A DNA stretch of 64,000 nucleotides from Rhodospirillaceae bacterium. GTDB taxonomy: Bacteria > Pseudomonadota > Alphaproteobacteria > Dongiales > Dongiaceae. Positions within the stretch are counted from its first letter, which is position 1. Each line of letters opens with the position of its first letter. The position numbers and the translations under genes are program-made. Where the stretch lies: assembly GCA_008012315.1 (NCBI GenBank), contig SSEL01000023.1:248001-312000 (forward strand). Reading direction: 5' to 3'. The notes under the pieces are model-generated. The model worked only from the letters and a program-made list of their open reading frames with translations. It searched no databases and was not told the origin of the DNA. Below, piece after piece: positions 24,622 to 34,585 of the stretch.

Positions 24622-27597
24622 TTATTCCGATAACAAACTGGTGACGGCGCGCAAAGCAGATTGTGCACGCATCTCGATTTCCTCCCGAAGAGCTAGAAAA
24701 TCGGGGCAACCGGCGACCATGGCCAAATGGTTCTGGGTCGGCGGCGGCAGCTTCGTGTTGTCGATGCTGCCGGCGACCATCAGGCGGATCATCTGCTGCA
24801 ACCGACTCCAAAGCGTGCCGGCGACGATCAGGCCATCCGCCATCTCAGCATCGATCAAATGGAGGTCGCGTGCCGTTCTCAGGCAGGCGATCGGATTGCG
24901 TTGCAGCAGTTCCGGATGTGCATGCGCATCGCGCAACTGGATATATTGCGCCGTGAAGTCGATATCCACCTGGCCGCCGCGGTAGTATTTCAGGTCCCAG
25001 GGATTGTCGCCGCGATGCTGCTGTAAAACACGCTGGCGCATTTCCACGATATCGGTGCGCAGCTTCTCGGCATCGCGCGGCCGGGCGAGAATGCGCCGCA
25101 AGGTATCGTCGATGCGCGCCTGCATGGCCGGTGTGCCGGCGACGACCCGAGCACGGGTGAGGGCCATATGTTCCCAGGTCCAGGCTTCCTCGCTTTGATA
25201 GCGTTCGAAGGGGCCGAGGCCGCTGGCGATCGGGCCGGAATTGCCGGATGGCCGCAAACGCATATCGACATCGAACAGCTTGCCTTCGCCGGTCATGGCG
25301 GTCATCGCATTGATGAAGCGCTGCGCCAGCCTGGCGTAATATTGCATCGGTGCCAGCGGCTTTACCCCGTCCGATGGCGTGCTATCCCAATCCTCGGCAC
25401 CCTCCGGTATGTCGTAGATGAAAACGAGATCGAGATCGGATGTAATCGTCATCTCACGGCTGCCGAGTTTGCCAAGCGCGATGACCGCCAGGCCCTCTCC
25501 CGGCAATGTCCCGTGTTGGCGCGTGAATTCCTCGGTCACCAGCGGCAGCAATGCCGTGATGGCCGTATCGGCGACATCGCTGAGATCGCTGGCGGCGGCG
25601 TCGATATAGGCACCGCTATGCAACAGGCGTACGCCGATCTGGAATTGCAGGTCCTTGGTCCAGCGGCGAAGGATATCGAGGCTATCCTGAAAGTCGTTGC
25701 CCATGGCAAGCTGACGGGCGAGATCGCGCCGCAGATGCGCACGGTCCGGAACAGCCTCGAAGAAGCCGGCGCTCAGGACGCCGTCCAGCAGGACCGGCGA
25801 ATGGCTGACCATTTCCGCCAGCAAGGGGGCCGAGCCCATCACATCGGCGATCAGGCCGAGCAGGCTGCGATTGGCATAAAGCAGCGAGAAGAGCTGCACG
25901 CCGGCCGGCAGCCCGCGCAGGAAGGCATCGAAGCGCCGAAAGGCGGTATCGGGATCCGCCGTCTTCGTCAGGCTTTCCAGCAATTGCGGCATCAATTCGG
26001 TCAGCAATTCGCGGGCGCGGGCGCTGCGTGTCGAGCGGTAGCGCCCGTGATGCCAGGCGCGCACCAAAGCGGAAACCGCGGCGCCATCGGCAAAGCCCAT
26101 CTGTTGCAGCGTCGTGACCGTCGCCGGGTCGTCCTCGGTCCCGGTGAAGACGAGATTGCCGGACCCGGCCTCGGCGCTGCCGCCCAGGGACGGCGATTCC
26201 TCGAACAGTTCGGCATAGTGGTCTTCCACCTGTCCCAGGTGATGCAGCAAGACGCGTGAAAAATCATCGGTATCGGCGTGACCGCAGAACAGCGCCAGCC
26301 GATCAAGCGCGGGCCCAGCCTCGGGCAGTGTCTGCGTCTGCTGGTCGGCGACCATCTGCAGTCGATGCTCTACATGGCGCAGATAGCGATAGGCTTCCTT
26401 CAGCGCCGCCGCGACCGTCGGCCTGGTCTTGTCGAGGGCGACCAGCATATCGATGGCCGCACAGGTGGCCGGCACCCGCAATTCCGGCAAGCGGCCGCCC
26501 CAGATCAATTGCTGGGTCTGGGCGAAAAACTCGATTTCGCGGATGCCGCCGCGTCCCACCTTGATGTTGTGGCCGGCAACCGCGACTTCACGGTGTCCCT
26601 TGACCGCATGGATTTGCCGCTTGATCGAATGGATGTCCTGGATGGCGGCGAAATCGAGATGCTTGCGCCAGATGAAGGGGCGCAGATTGCGGAGGAACTG
26701 GGCGCCGGCAGTCTCGTCACCGGCGACGAGGCGGGCCTTGATCATCGCCGCGCGTTCCCAATTCTGTCCCATGCCTTCGTAATAGGTTTCCGCCGCCAGG
26801 GTTGAGAGCGCCAAGGGCGTGGAGCCGGGATCGGGCCGCAGCCGCAGATCGGTGCGGAAGACATAGCCGTCCTCGGTTACGTCTTGCATCAACCTGACGA
26901 GGTTGCGGGCGAGGCGGACAAAACATTCCTGGACGCTCTTTCGGCCCTTGTATTGCACCTTCTCCGGCTCGAACAGGATCATGAGGTCGATATCGGAGCT
27001 GTAATTGAGCTCCCGGGCGCCGAGCTTGCCGAGGGCGAGCACGATGAGTCCGCATTCCCGCAAGGGATGTGCCGGATCGGGCAGGATGATTTCACCGACA
27101 TCGTGCAGGCGGCGAAGCAGGAAGCCGATGGCCGCCTGCAGGGCGGTCTCGGCGAGATCGCTCAAGGCGCCGGTCACTTCCTCCAGCGACCACCAGCCGG
27201 CAATATCGGCGACCGCGATCAACAAGGCGGATTGCCGCTTGGCGTGTCGGAGCAGGCGCATCAATTCCTGCTCGTCGCTGGTGGCGGCGGTCGAATCTCG
27301 TAGATTCTGCAGTACTTTATTACAGACAGCTTCGGGTCGGTTGGTTAAAACTTCCAGGAAGAAGGCCGACTCGGCGAGAATGCATTGCCCAAGGAAGGGA
27401 CTATTGCCGAAAATCGCATCAAGCAGGGCTGTGGCGCCGGGTGCTTGCAGCTTATCGAACACGCCGTCCAGGCTCTCGGCCTGCAGTTTCTCGGCCAGAT
27501 GCTGGCGCCCAAGCTCGACCTGCCGGATGTCGCTGGGACGCGGTAGAAGTTGTGGATCGAGGGCGCGGGGCGTTTGCTTGTCGGTTGATGGCATCAT
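24622..27597 (-). CDS. glnE: Glutamine synthetase adenylyltransferase/adenylyl-removing enzyme
   Basis: Adjusts glutamine synthetase activity by attaching or removing AMP, steered by PII proteins and glutamine. At 991 residues it has the expected two nucleotidyltransferase domains. The N-terminal AR domain has LGARELNYSSDIDLMILFE and the C-terminal AT domain has LGSREMTITSDLDLVFIYD; each carries the GS...DxD metal motif. The N-terminus is MMPSTDKQTP. With amtB behind a sigma-54 promoter 1.5 kb away, this part of the window concerns ammonium assimilation. glnA and glnB are not present here. Confidence 0.96.
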   Translation of the reverse strand: MMPSTDKQTPRALDPQLLPRPSDIRQVELGRQHLAEKLQAESLDGVFDKLQAPGATALLDAIFGNSPFLGQCILAESAFFLEVLTNRPEAVCNKVLQNLRDSTAATSDEQELMRLLRHAKRQSALLIAVADIAGWWSLEEVTGALSDLAETALQAAIGFLLRRLHDVGEIILPDPAHPLRECGLIVLALGKLGARELNYSSDIDLMILFEPEKVQYKGRKSVQECFVRLARNLVRLMQDVTEDGYVFRTDLRLRPDPGSTPLALSTLAAETYYEGMGQNWERAAMIKARLVAGDETAGAQFLRNLRPFIWRKHLDFAAIQDIHSIKRQIHAVKGHREVAVAGHNIKVGRGGIREIEFFAQTQQLIWGGRLPELRVPATCAAIDMLVALDKTRPTVAAALKEAYRYLRHVEHRLQMVADQQTQTLPEAGPALDRLALFCGHADTDDFSRVLLHHLGQVEDHYAELFEESPSLGGSAEAGSGNLVFTGTEDDPATVTTLQQMGFADGAAVSALVRAWHHGRYRSTRSARARELLTELMPQLLESLTKTADPDTAFRRFDAFLRGLPAGVQLFSLLYANRSLLGLIADVMGSAPLLAEMVSHSPVLLDGVLSAGFFEAVPDRAHLRRDLARQLAMGNDFQDSLDILRRWTKDLQFQIGVRLLHSGAYIDAAASDLSDVADTAITALLPLVTEEFTRQHGTLPGEGLAVIALGKLGSREMTITSDLDLVFIYDIPEGAEDWDSTPSDGVKPLAPMQYYARLAQRFINAMTAMTGEGKLFDVDMRLRPSGNSGPIASGLGPFERYQSEEAWTWEHMALTRARVVAGTPAMQARIDDTLRRILARPRDAEKLRTDIVEMRQRVLQQHRGDNPWDLKYYRGGQVDIDFTAQYIQLRDAHAHPELLQRNPIACLRTARDLHLIDAEMADGLIVAGTLWSRLQQMIRLMVAGSIDNTKLPPPTQNHLAMVAGCPDFLALREEIEMRAQSALRAVTSLLSE

Positions 27598-27650
27598 GCA
27601 GGCTCGGCGGTCGGCTATGGCTGTGACCGAGACTGCTGAAGGATGGCGGC

Positions 27651-27824
27651 ATGGTCAAGATCGCTGACGCGCCAGAGATTATGGCAGGGACCAGGGCGGG
27701 GCCCGGCAGGGAGAGGAAGCCGGAAATCAGACACCCAGTCGAAATGCCGGCAATCGGGAGTCCGTCGGCGGAAAATTCGATGGACGAGAAAGCGCCGGCC
27801 GGAAAACCCGTGGTGCGGATGTGA
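27651..27824 (+). CDS. Possible 57-codon upstream ORF of the YhdP-like gene
   Basis: An open frame starting at ATG 27651, preceded by GAAGGA, encodes 57 residues (begins MVKIADAPEI, rich in Pro, Lys, Glu). Its stop overlaps the GTG start of the next gene in an ATGTGA junction. It resembles no family I know and lacks a membrane segment. It could be a coupling leader peptide or chance; the overlap is the only support. Confidence 0.2.
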   Translation: MVKIADAPEIMAGTRAGPGRERKPEIRHPVEMPAIGSPSAENSMDEKAPAGKPVVRM

Positions 27825-30800
27825 TACGACGCACGACAAAGTTTGTGTTGGAAGCGCTGGGCGCCGCCCTTGCCGGACTGGCTCTGTTGATCGGCTTCCT
27901 GGCCTGGCGGTTGACCTATGAAGGGCCGATCCATCTGCGGTTCCTGGTGCCGTATCTGGAAGAAGCCGTCAACGGTCCCGACCAGGATCTGCAGATAACC
28001 ATCGATGATGCGGTTCTCACCTGGGCGGGCTGGCAGCGCGCCCTGGATGTGCGCGGCGTCAACCTGCATGTCCGCGATCGCCGTGGCCGCGATCTCGCGA
28101 CCATTCCGGAGGCCGGCATTTCATTGAGCGCTCGGGCGCTGATGCGCGGCATGATCGCACCCAGCCGGATCGAAGTCTTCGGTGCCTCCCTGCGGTTCTG
28201 GCGCAGCCGTGATAACCGATTGATGTTCGGGCCGCGCGAGCTGGGTGGCGATTCGGCGGATGCGTCAGACAACCAATCGGAGGTCCTGGCGCAGGTCCTG
28301 GGTGAAATGCTGGCGCCGCCCGATCCTTACAAACAAACCGGCTATCTGACCGAAATCGCCATTATCGGCGGCAACATCACCTTGGCCGATCGTCAGATCC
28401 GCACTTTCTGGCGCGCCCAGCAGGTGCAGATCAATGTGGCACGAGATCGCGAAGGGCTTGATGGCACGATCAGCCTGCAATCGCCGGATCTCGGTATACC
28501 GGCCTTCCTGACCGGCCGGCTGAAGCTCAGCAATAAGACCAAGAAACTGGAAATCGATGCCCAGATGACCGGCCTGCTGGCCAGCAAGCTGGAGCTGGCC
28601 CAGCCGGGCCTGAAGATACTTGAGAATACCGATGTGCCGCTGAACGGCCGCGTGAAGACGGAATTCGATCTCGATGGCAAGATCGGCCCGACGAATTTCG
28701 AGATGACCGGTGGCCCCGGTACGATCTCGATGCCCGAGCACACCAAGAAGCCCATTCCGCTAAAGTCATTGTCACTGGCCGGCAGCCTGGATTCCTCGCA
28801 TGATCTTATCACGCTCTATGACCTAACGGCGGATATCGACGGGCCGATCTTGCGGCTGACGGGGTCGATCGAAGGGCTGTTGCGCGGGACGGCTTCGGAT
28901 GGCGGGCCGATGAAAGCGCAATTGAAATTGTCAGCCAGCAAGTTCGATGCGGCACTGATGGACGGCTATTGGCCGATTGGAGCAGCGGAAGATACGCGCG
29001 CCTGGTTGGTGCCCAATATTCCCGCCGGCATGGTCGACGATTTGCAAGCTAGCCTCATGCTGCGGGCGCCTGCAACGCCGGGTGACCGGCCTATGGTCGA
29101 GATCAATGGCACGATGCAGGCGAGCAACCTGACGGTTCATTACCTGCGGCCGTTGCCGCCGATCACCGAAGGCTCGGCATCGGCGACGTTTACCGAGAAG
29201 CAGTTCGCCGCCGATATCAAAGGCGGCCGTGCCGGCAAGATCAAGATCACGGGCGGCAAGCTGCTGATCACCGGCCTCGACCAGGAGGATCAGACGATCA
29301 GTGTCGGCGGCGATCTTACCAGCCCACTGATCGATGCCCTGACCTTGCTGGATAATCCGCGTCTCGGCTATCCGACCAAGCTCGGCTTGAAGCCGGCCGA
29401 TAGCAGTGGCGATGCAACGGCACATATACAATTCGATTTTCCGGCGGAAAAGAATCTGACCTTCGCCCGCGTCAAGCTGGCGGTGCAGGCAAAACTGGAA
29501 AATATCGGCTTGAAGAAAGCGATGTTCGGCCAGGATGTCTCGGAGGGCAATCTGTCGCTCGATCTGACGCAGAAAGGCATGACCATCAAGGGGCCGGCAA
29601 AGCTGGCGGGAATCCCGCTTGATGTCAGCTGGATCGAGAACTTCACCGACAAGGCGCCATTCGATCAGCAGATTCATGCAGTCGGCACGGCGACGGCCGA
29701 CCAGCGTGCGCTGCTGGGATATGATTATCGGCCCTATATCGACGGACCCGGCAAGGCGGATCTCACCTTTACCCGCTACCCCGATAAGCGCGGACAGCTG
29801 GATGCGAGTTTCGATCTGCAGGACTCGACGATCGATCTCGATTTTCTGAAATGGCGGAAGCCGGCCGGAACGCCCGGCAGCGCCAGACTGCGCCTGGACC
29901 TGGTTGGCGACAGGGCCGTGGCGGTTCCGTCCTTCCAAGTGACGGCAGGCAATCTTTCCGGCAGTGGCAGCCTGACCTTCAAGCCGGAAGGTGGCATCGA
30001 CAAGGTCAAGATCGCGGAAGCGAAATACGATCACACGGATGTCGATAATGTCGATCTCAGCTTTGTCGGCGATCGCATCGATGTTGTGGTCGGCGACGGT
30101 GTCCTGGATGTCGAGCCTTACATGTCGAGCGACGACACCGCGAAAAAGACACCGCCGAAAGACGATGCCACGATTGAAGCCGAAGCGGAGACCCCGCAGC
30201 GCCCCTTCACCCTGAAAGCTACGAATCTCCGCACCGCCCGGATCGCTGATGGCCGTGAGCTGACCAATGTCTCGGTGGAGGTCAAGCGCGATCCCCTGTG
30301 GTGGGACATCATCGATGTGCGCGCCACATTGCCCGGCGGGCAGCCCTTGACCCTGGTCTACCGTCCGGCCGGCGACGGCACGCATCAACTGGCGGCACAG
30401 ACCAAGGATGGCGGCGGTGCGTTGCGGGCGCTGAATATCTACGACTATATCAAGGGGGGCGAGCTGTCGATCACCGGCACGGTCAATGACAGCGAGCCGA
30501 AGCGGCCCTTGCGCGGCAAGCTGGAGATGAAATCCTACCGCTTGGTCGGGACGCCTTTCTTCGTTCGCTTCCTGACCGTTGCTTCGCTGACCGGCCTGGT
30601 GGATGTGCTGACCGGCGAAGGCTTCTTCTTCGACGGCGCCAGCGCCCGCTTCACCAAGACCCGCGGTGTCATCGATATCCGCAAATTCCGCAGTGCCGGC
30701 CCATCGATTGGCCTGACGGCCCAGGGCCGCATCGATCTCGACCGCGATCAGATCAATGTCAAGGGCACGCTGGTGCCGGCCTATGCTTTCAACAGCATCC

Positions 30801-31042
30801 TCGGCAATATTCCGGTGATCGGCAACATCATCCAGGGCGGCCCCGGTGAAGGCCTGTTCGCCGCCACCTATGCGATTACCGGCGGCTTGCTGGAGCCGAA
30901 GATCGACATCAATCCCTGGTCCGCCTTGGCGCCCGGCTTCCTGCGCAATCTCTTCACCGATGACGGCACCGATACCGACGATAACGATGACACCGGCCAG
31001 GCGCCCGCTAAGTCGAAGCCGCGCAATCAGGACGGCAAGTAA
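27821..31042 (+). CDS. YhdP/AsmA-like large envelope protein (DUF3971/AsmA_2)
   Basis: A 1073-residue protein with one N-terminal transmembrane anchor (about 8-28) and a long beta-rich periplasmic body, ending in the AsmA-like C-terminal region (TGLVDVLTGEGFFFDGASARF, then NSILGNIPVIGNIIQGGPGEGLFAATYAITGG). This is the architecture of YhdP-type proteins, which belong to the AsmA/TamB bridge family thought to move phospholipids to the outer membrane. E. coli YhdP is somewhat longer (about 1266). The C-terminal tail is Asp/Thr-rich. The start codon is GTG at 27821. Function is inferred from family only. Confidence 0.87.
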   Translation: MIRRTTKFVLEALGAALAGLALLIGFLAWRLTYEGPIHLRFLVPYLEEAVNGPDQDLQITIDDAVLTWAGWQRALDVRGVNLHVRDRRGRDLATIPEAGISLSARALMRGMIAPSRIEVFGASLRFWRSRDNRLMFGPRELGGDSADASDNQSEVLAQVLGEMLAPPDPYKQTGYLTEIAIIGGNITLADRQIRTFWRAQQVQINVARDREGLDGTISLQSPDLGIPAFLTGRLKLSNKTKKLEIDAQMTGLLASKLELAQPGLKILENTDVPLNGRVKTEFDLDGKIGPTNFEMTGGPGTISMPEHTKKPIPLKSLSLAGSLDSSHDLITLYDLTADIDGPILRLTGSIEGLLRGTASDGGPMKAQLKLSASKFDAALMDGYWPIGAAEDTRAWLVPNIPAGMVDDLQASLMLRAPATPGDRPMVEINGTMQASNLTVHYLRPLPPITEGSASATFTEKQFAADIKGGRAGKIKITGGKLLITGLDQEDQTISVGGDLTSPLIDALTLLDNPRLGYPTKLGLKPADSSGDATAHIQFDFPAEKNLTFARVKLAVQAKLENIGLKKAMFGQDVSEGNLSLDLTQKGMTIKGPAKLAGIPLDVSWIENFTDKAPFDQQIHAVGTATADQRALLGYDYRPYIDGPGKADLTFTRYPDKRGQLDASFDLQDSTIDLDFLKWRKPAGTPGSARLRLDLVGDRAVAVPSFQVTAGNLSGSGSLTFKPEGGIDKVKIAEAKYDHTDVDNVDLSFVGDRIDVVVGDGVLDVEPYMSSDDTAKKTPPKDDATIEAEAETPQRPFTLKATNLRTARIADGRELTNVSVEVKRDPLWWDIIDVRATLPGGQPLTLVYRPAGDGTHQLAAQTKDGGGALRALNIYDYIKGGELSITGTVNDSEPKRPLRGKLEMKSYRLVGTPFFVRFLTVASLTGLVDVLTGEGFFFDGASARFTKTRGVIDIRKFRSAGPSIGLTAQGRIDLDRDQINVKGTLVPAYAFNSILGNIPVIGNIIQGGPGEGLFAATYAITGGLLEPKIDINPWSALAPGFLRNLFTDDGTDTDDNDDTGQAPAKSKPRNQDGK

Positions 31043-31059
31043 GCCGCCAATAGCACGGA

Positions 31060-32313
31060 TCAGACGGCGCGGATCACCGCATGCCGCTTCTTGCCGGAAG
31101 ACAGCTTGATCACGCCATCGGCATTGATATCGGCGGTGCCGATCTTGCGGTTCTCGTCATTGATGGCGACATCGTTGAGGCGGGCGCCGCCGCCTTTGAT
31201 CAGCCGGCGCGCTTCACCGTTGCTGGCGACGAGACCGGCACGGCGCAGCAGCTCGTAGGCAGGAATGCCGGCGGCGAGATCCGTCTGGGTGATATCGATG
31301 CTGGGCAGCTCCTCGCCAAGCCCGCCTTCGACGAAGGTACGCCGGGCGGTTTCAGCGGCGGCAGCAGCGGCGGCCGCACCGTGGCACAAGGTCGTCGCTT
31401 CATTCGCCAGCACGATCTTCGCCTCGTTGATCTCGGCTCCCTGCAATGCTTCCAGCTTGGCGATCTCGTTCAATGGCAGGTCGGTGAAGAGCTTCAGGAA
31501 CCGGCCGACATCGGCATCCTCGGTGTTGCGCCAGTATTGCCAGTAATCATAGGCGGACAGCTTTTCCTCGTTCAACCAGACCGCACCTGCCGCGGTCTTG
31601 CCCATCTTCGCACCGGAAGCGGTGGTGATCAGCGGGGAGGTCAGGCCGAACAGGTCCCGGTTATCGACCCGGCGGCCAAGCTCGACGCCATTGACGATAT
31701 TGCCCCATTGATCGGACCCGCCCATCTGCAGGCAGCAATTGTTGCGCCGGCCCAGTTCGACGAAGTCATAGGCCTGGAGGATCATGTAATTGAATTCGAG
31801 GAAGCTCAGCGGCTGCTCCCGGTCCAGGCGCAATTTGACGGAATCGAAACTCAGCATCCGGTTGACCGAGAAATGCCGTCCGAAATCGCGCAGGAATTCG
31901 ATGTAGTTCAGGCGGTCCAGCCAATCCGCGTTGTTCACCATCATGGCATCGGTCGGACCGGCGCCGAAGGTCAGGAACTTGCTGAATACCTTCTTGATCC
32001 CCATGAGGTTGGCATTGATGGCGGCGTCGTCCAGCAGCGGGCGCGACGAATCGCGGAAGCTGGGATCGCCGATCTTGGTGGTGCCGCCGCCCATCAGGGC
32101 GATGGCGCGATGGCCGGTCTGCTGCAGGCGGCGCAGCAGCATGATCTGCACCATGGAGCCGACATGCAGGCTGTCCGCCGTCGCATCGAAGCCGATATAG
32201 CCGGTGATCGGTCCCTTGGCGGCAAGGGCATCCAGTTCCTCCAGCGCCGTGCACTGGTGCAGGTAGCCGCGCTCCAGGATCACGCGCAGGAAATCTGATT
32301 TCGGCTTGAACAT
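31060..32313 (-). CDS. tyrS: Tyrosyl-tRNA synthetase
   Basis: Charges tRNA-Tyr. The 417-residue class Ic enzyme has the HIGH-like HVGSMVQI (about 50), substrate-binding [27 protein letters not shown], and the KMSKS-like GAKMGKT. The C-terminal S4-type RNA-binding domain (about 355-410) starts near the [17 protein letters not shown] stretch. It is divergent to anmK, a pairing common in proteobacteria. It converges on the YhdP-like gene with only 17 bases between the stop codons. Confidence 0.97.
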   Translation of the reverse strand: MFKPKSDFLRVILERGYLHQCTALEELDALAAKGPITGYIGFDATADSLHVGSMVQIMLLRRLQQTGHRAIALMGGGTTKIGDPSFRDSSRPLLDDAAINANLMGIKKVFSKFLTFGAGPTDAMMVNNADWLDRLNYIEFLRDFGRHFSVNRMLSFDSVKLRLDREQPLSFLEFNYMILQAYDFVELGRRNNCCLQMGGSDQWGNIVNGVELGRRVDNRDLFGLTSPLITTASGAKMGKTAAGAVWLNEEKLSAYDYWQYWRNTEDADVGRFLKLFTDLPLNEIAKLEALQGAEINEAKIVLANEATTLCHGAAAAAAAAETARRTFVEGGLGEELPSIDITQTDLAAGIPAYELLRRAGLVASNGEARRLIKGGGARLNDVAINDENRKIGTADINADGVIKLSSGKKRHAVIRAV

Positions 32314-32477
32314 CGTCGGCTCGTTGCTTGGGCTAAATGTTGGCTCGGACTAAAATTTGCCGGGAAATTTTGTTATGGTCCCGGTGAACGGCCGCTGATG
32401 TAACACAGAAGGCTGAGGCCAATCAAACCTGGCGGCCGGAAATGGATCTGGGGATGCGTAGGAGTGGAAGGGGAAGT

Positions 32478-33572
32478 ATGCCTAAATCGGCGGAAATCTG
32501 GGCCATCGGCCTGATGAGCGGCACGTCCTGCGATGGCATCGACGCGGCATTGCTGCGTACCGACGGGGATGTGGTGACGGCTTACGGGCCGAGCCTGACA
32601 ATCCCTTATGACGATGTTTTTCTCGGCGTCCTGCGCGGCTGCCTCGGCGGCGCGGATGAAAAAGTCGTCGCCAGGGTTGAGCAGGAACTGACCGAGCGGC
32701 ATGCCGTCGCCGTGCTGGAGCTGCTGCGGCTTGCCGATCGCGCCCCCCAGGATGTCGCTTTGGTCGGTTTCCACGGCCAGACGATCCTGCATGAGCCGGA
32801 GAAACGCCGGACTTGGCAGATCGGCGACGGCGCCCTGCTGGCCCAGGCAACCGGCATCGATGTCATCAATGACTTCCGCAGCAACGACGTTTCGTCCGGC
32901 GGGCAGGGCGCGCCGCTTGCACCGGTTTATCACCGCGCCTTGGCGTCGGGGCTGGAGGGGCCGCTGGCCGTGCTCAATCTCGGCGGCGTCGGCAATGTCA
33001 CCTGGATCGGTTCGGCCGAGCAGAACCTGCTGGCTTTCGATACCGGCCCGGCCAATGCCTTGATCGATGACTGGGCGCTGCTGCATACGGGGCGGGCGAT
33101 CGATCATGGCGGCGCTTTGGCCAAGGCTGGCCGGGTGGATGAGGCGATGCTGGCGCGCTGGCTGGCGCACCCCTATTTCCAGGCGCCGGCGCCGAAATCC
33201 CTGGATCGCGATGCCTTCCGCGACCTGATACCGACCGGATGCTCGCCGGCCGATGGCGCGGCGACGCTGACGGCTTTCACCGCGGCGACGGTGGCGGCGG
33301 CCCGGCAATGGTTTCCAAGGCCGGCGGTGCGCTGGCTGGTGACGGGTGGCGGGCGCCATAATCCGGTCGTAATGGACGAATTGCGCCGCCGCTTGTCCGT
33401 GCCGGTCGATCCGGTCGAGGTCGTTGGCTGGGATGGCGATGCTTTGGAAGCGCAGGCTTTTGCCTTCATGGCCGTAAGATCTTATGCCGGGCTGCCGATC
33501 AGCTTTCCGGGCACCACCGGCGCCCCCCGTCCCCTGAGCGGCGGGACGCTGCATCGGCACAGCCACCGGTGA
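32478..33572 (+). CDS. anmK: Anhydro-N-acetylmuramic acid kinase
   Basis: Phosphorylates and opens 1,6-anhydroMurNAc released during wall turnover, giving MurNAc-6-phosphate. The 364-residue ASKHA-fold protein has IGLMSGTSCDGIDAAL at the N-terminus, VGFHGQTILHEP, the ND-FRSNDV region, GQGAPLAP, and NLGGVGNVTWI with FDTGPANALID. The start at 32478 is preferred over 32442 because GGGGAAG precedes it and it begins directly at the family N-terminus. It fits with the amidase and PBP1A earlier in the window as part of peptidoglycan recycling. Confidence 0.95.
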   Translation: MPKSAEIWAIGLMSGTSCDGIDAALLRTDGDVVTAYGPSLTIPYDDVFLGVLRGCLGGADEKVVARVEQELTERHAVAVLELLRLADRAPQDVALVGFHGQTILHEPEKRRTWQIGDGALLAQATGIDVINDFRSNDVSSGGQGAPLAPVYHRALASGLEGPLAVLNLGGVGNVTWIGSAEQNLLAFDTGPANALIDDWALLHTGRAIDHGGALAKAGRVDEAMLARWLAHPYFQAPAPKSLDRDAFRDLIPTGCSPADGAATLTAFTAATVAAARQWFPRPAVRWLVTGGGRHNPVVMDELRRRLSVPVDPVEVVGWDGDALEAQAFAFMAVRSYAGLPISFPGTTGAPRPLSGGTLHRHSHR

Positions 33573-33580
33573 TCGCGAAA

Positions 33581-33616
33581 ACGGCGCCTGTTCTTACAAC
33601 AGGCGCCGTCTTTTTA
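33581..33616 (+). terminator. anmK: Intrinsic terminator behind anmK
   Basis: ACGGCGCCTGTT / AACAGGCGCCGT, a perfect 12-base stem with a six-base loop, followed by CTTTTT. Confidence 0.9.
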
Positions 33617-33645
33617 ACTGCATGCGATAATGGGATTATCCCGGA

Positions 33646-34314
33646 TCAGCGGGTGGCCCGGATCTTGGCCGCCACTTCCGGCACCTGCGTATTGAGATAA
33701 TCGTCCACAGTCTGGGTCAATTGATCCAGATGCTCCGTGAAGAAATGCGTGGCGCCAGGGATCATCCGGTAATCGATCTTGATGCCCCGCTGATGGCTCA
33801 GCTTGTTGACCAGCTTGGTGACCGATTCCTGCGGCACGATCGTGTCCTGGTCGCCCTGGATCATCAGGCCCGAGGACGGGCAGGGAGCGAGGAAGCTGAA
33901 ATCGTAAATATTGGCCGGCGGCGCCACCGAGATGAAGCCGCTGATCTCCGGCCGGCGCATCAATAACTGCATGCCGATCCAGGCGCCAAAGGAAAAGCCG
34001 GCGATCCAGCACTGGCTGGCATTGGGATTCCAGGTCTGCAGCCAGTCCAAGGCGGCGGCCGCATCGCTTAATTCCCCTTCGCCACGGTCAAATTTTCCTT
34101 GGCTGCGGCCGACGCCGCGAAAATTGAAGCGTAGGACGGAAAACCCCAGTTTTTGATAGCTCTGAAACAAGGCATAAATGACCTTGTTGTTCATCGTGCC
34201 GCCATGCTGCGGATGCGGGTGCAGCATCAGCGCAATCGGTGCATTGGGGCCACTACCCTGCTGATAGCGCCCTTCCAGGCGGCCTTCCGGCCCATTCATA
34301 ATGACTTCAGGCAT
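33646..34314 (-). CDS. Alpha/beta hydrolase of the COG2945-like group
   Basis: A 222-residue cytosolic hydrolase. It shows LMLHPHPQHGGTMNNKVI at the oxyanion side, RFNFRGVGRSQG, the nucleophile elbow GFSFGA, QGDQDTIVP with the likely acid and GATHFFTEH with the likely catalytic His. The group is widespread and its substrate is unknown. It faces the cysE-isc operon divergently across a 271-base gap. Confidence 0.85.
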   Translation of the reverse strand: MPEVIMNGPEGRLEGRYQQGSGPNAPIALMLHPHPQHGGTMNNKVIYALFQSYQKLGFSVLRFNFRGVGRSQGKFDRGEGELSDAAAALDWLQTWNPNASQCWIAGFSFGAWIGMQLLMRRPEISGFISVAPPANIYDFSFLAPCPSSGLMIQGDQDTIVPQESVTKLVNKLSHQRGIKIDYRMIPGATHFFTEHLDQLTQTVDDYLNTQVPEVAAKIRATR

Positions 34315-34464
34315 GCCTATTCAGCTCGTTCCTATCTTGTGCCGGCTTCACGTCAGCCGACCCTTTCATCGGGCGCGGCGCGCCCGCTTTAGTCAAAAAG
34401 TGTAATAGTTGATATCACATAGGGGATTTAAAGAGCCAGACTTTTTCTGAGCCACGGTGATAAA

Positions 34465-34486
34465 CTTGACTGTGTTAGTAGGGCAT
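34465..34486 (+). promoter_or_regulatory. Candidate IscR operator overlapping the isc promoter
   Basis: CTTGACT-GTGT-TAGTAGGGCAT resembles the type 1 IscR box layout (CTTGACT, AT-rich centre, AGTC-like right half) in its left half, with a degenerate right half. It would occlude the -35 and spacer, as expected for autorepression by cluster-bound IscR. Confidence 0.35.
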
Positions 34487-34494
34487 ACTATATC
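34466..34494 (+). promoter_or_regulatory. Probable promoter of the cysE-isc operon
   Basis: TTGACT (34466-34471) and TATATC (34489-34494) are 17 bases apart in an AT-rich stretch about 90 bases ahead of cysE. No other convincing promoter was seen between here and mnmA, so it may drive the whole operon. Confidence 0.55.
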
Positions 34495-34585
34495 ACCGAT
34501 TATGAATGGCATTCCCGCAGTCGCCCGCGTCAATATCCGACAAAATTTGTAGGTCTTGGCGCTCGGCGGCGAGGTAGTAAACACG

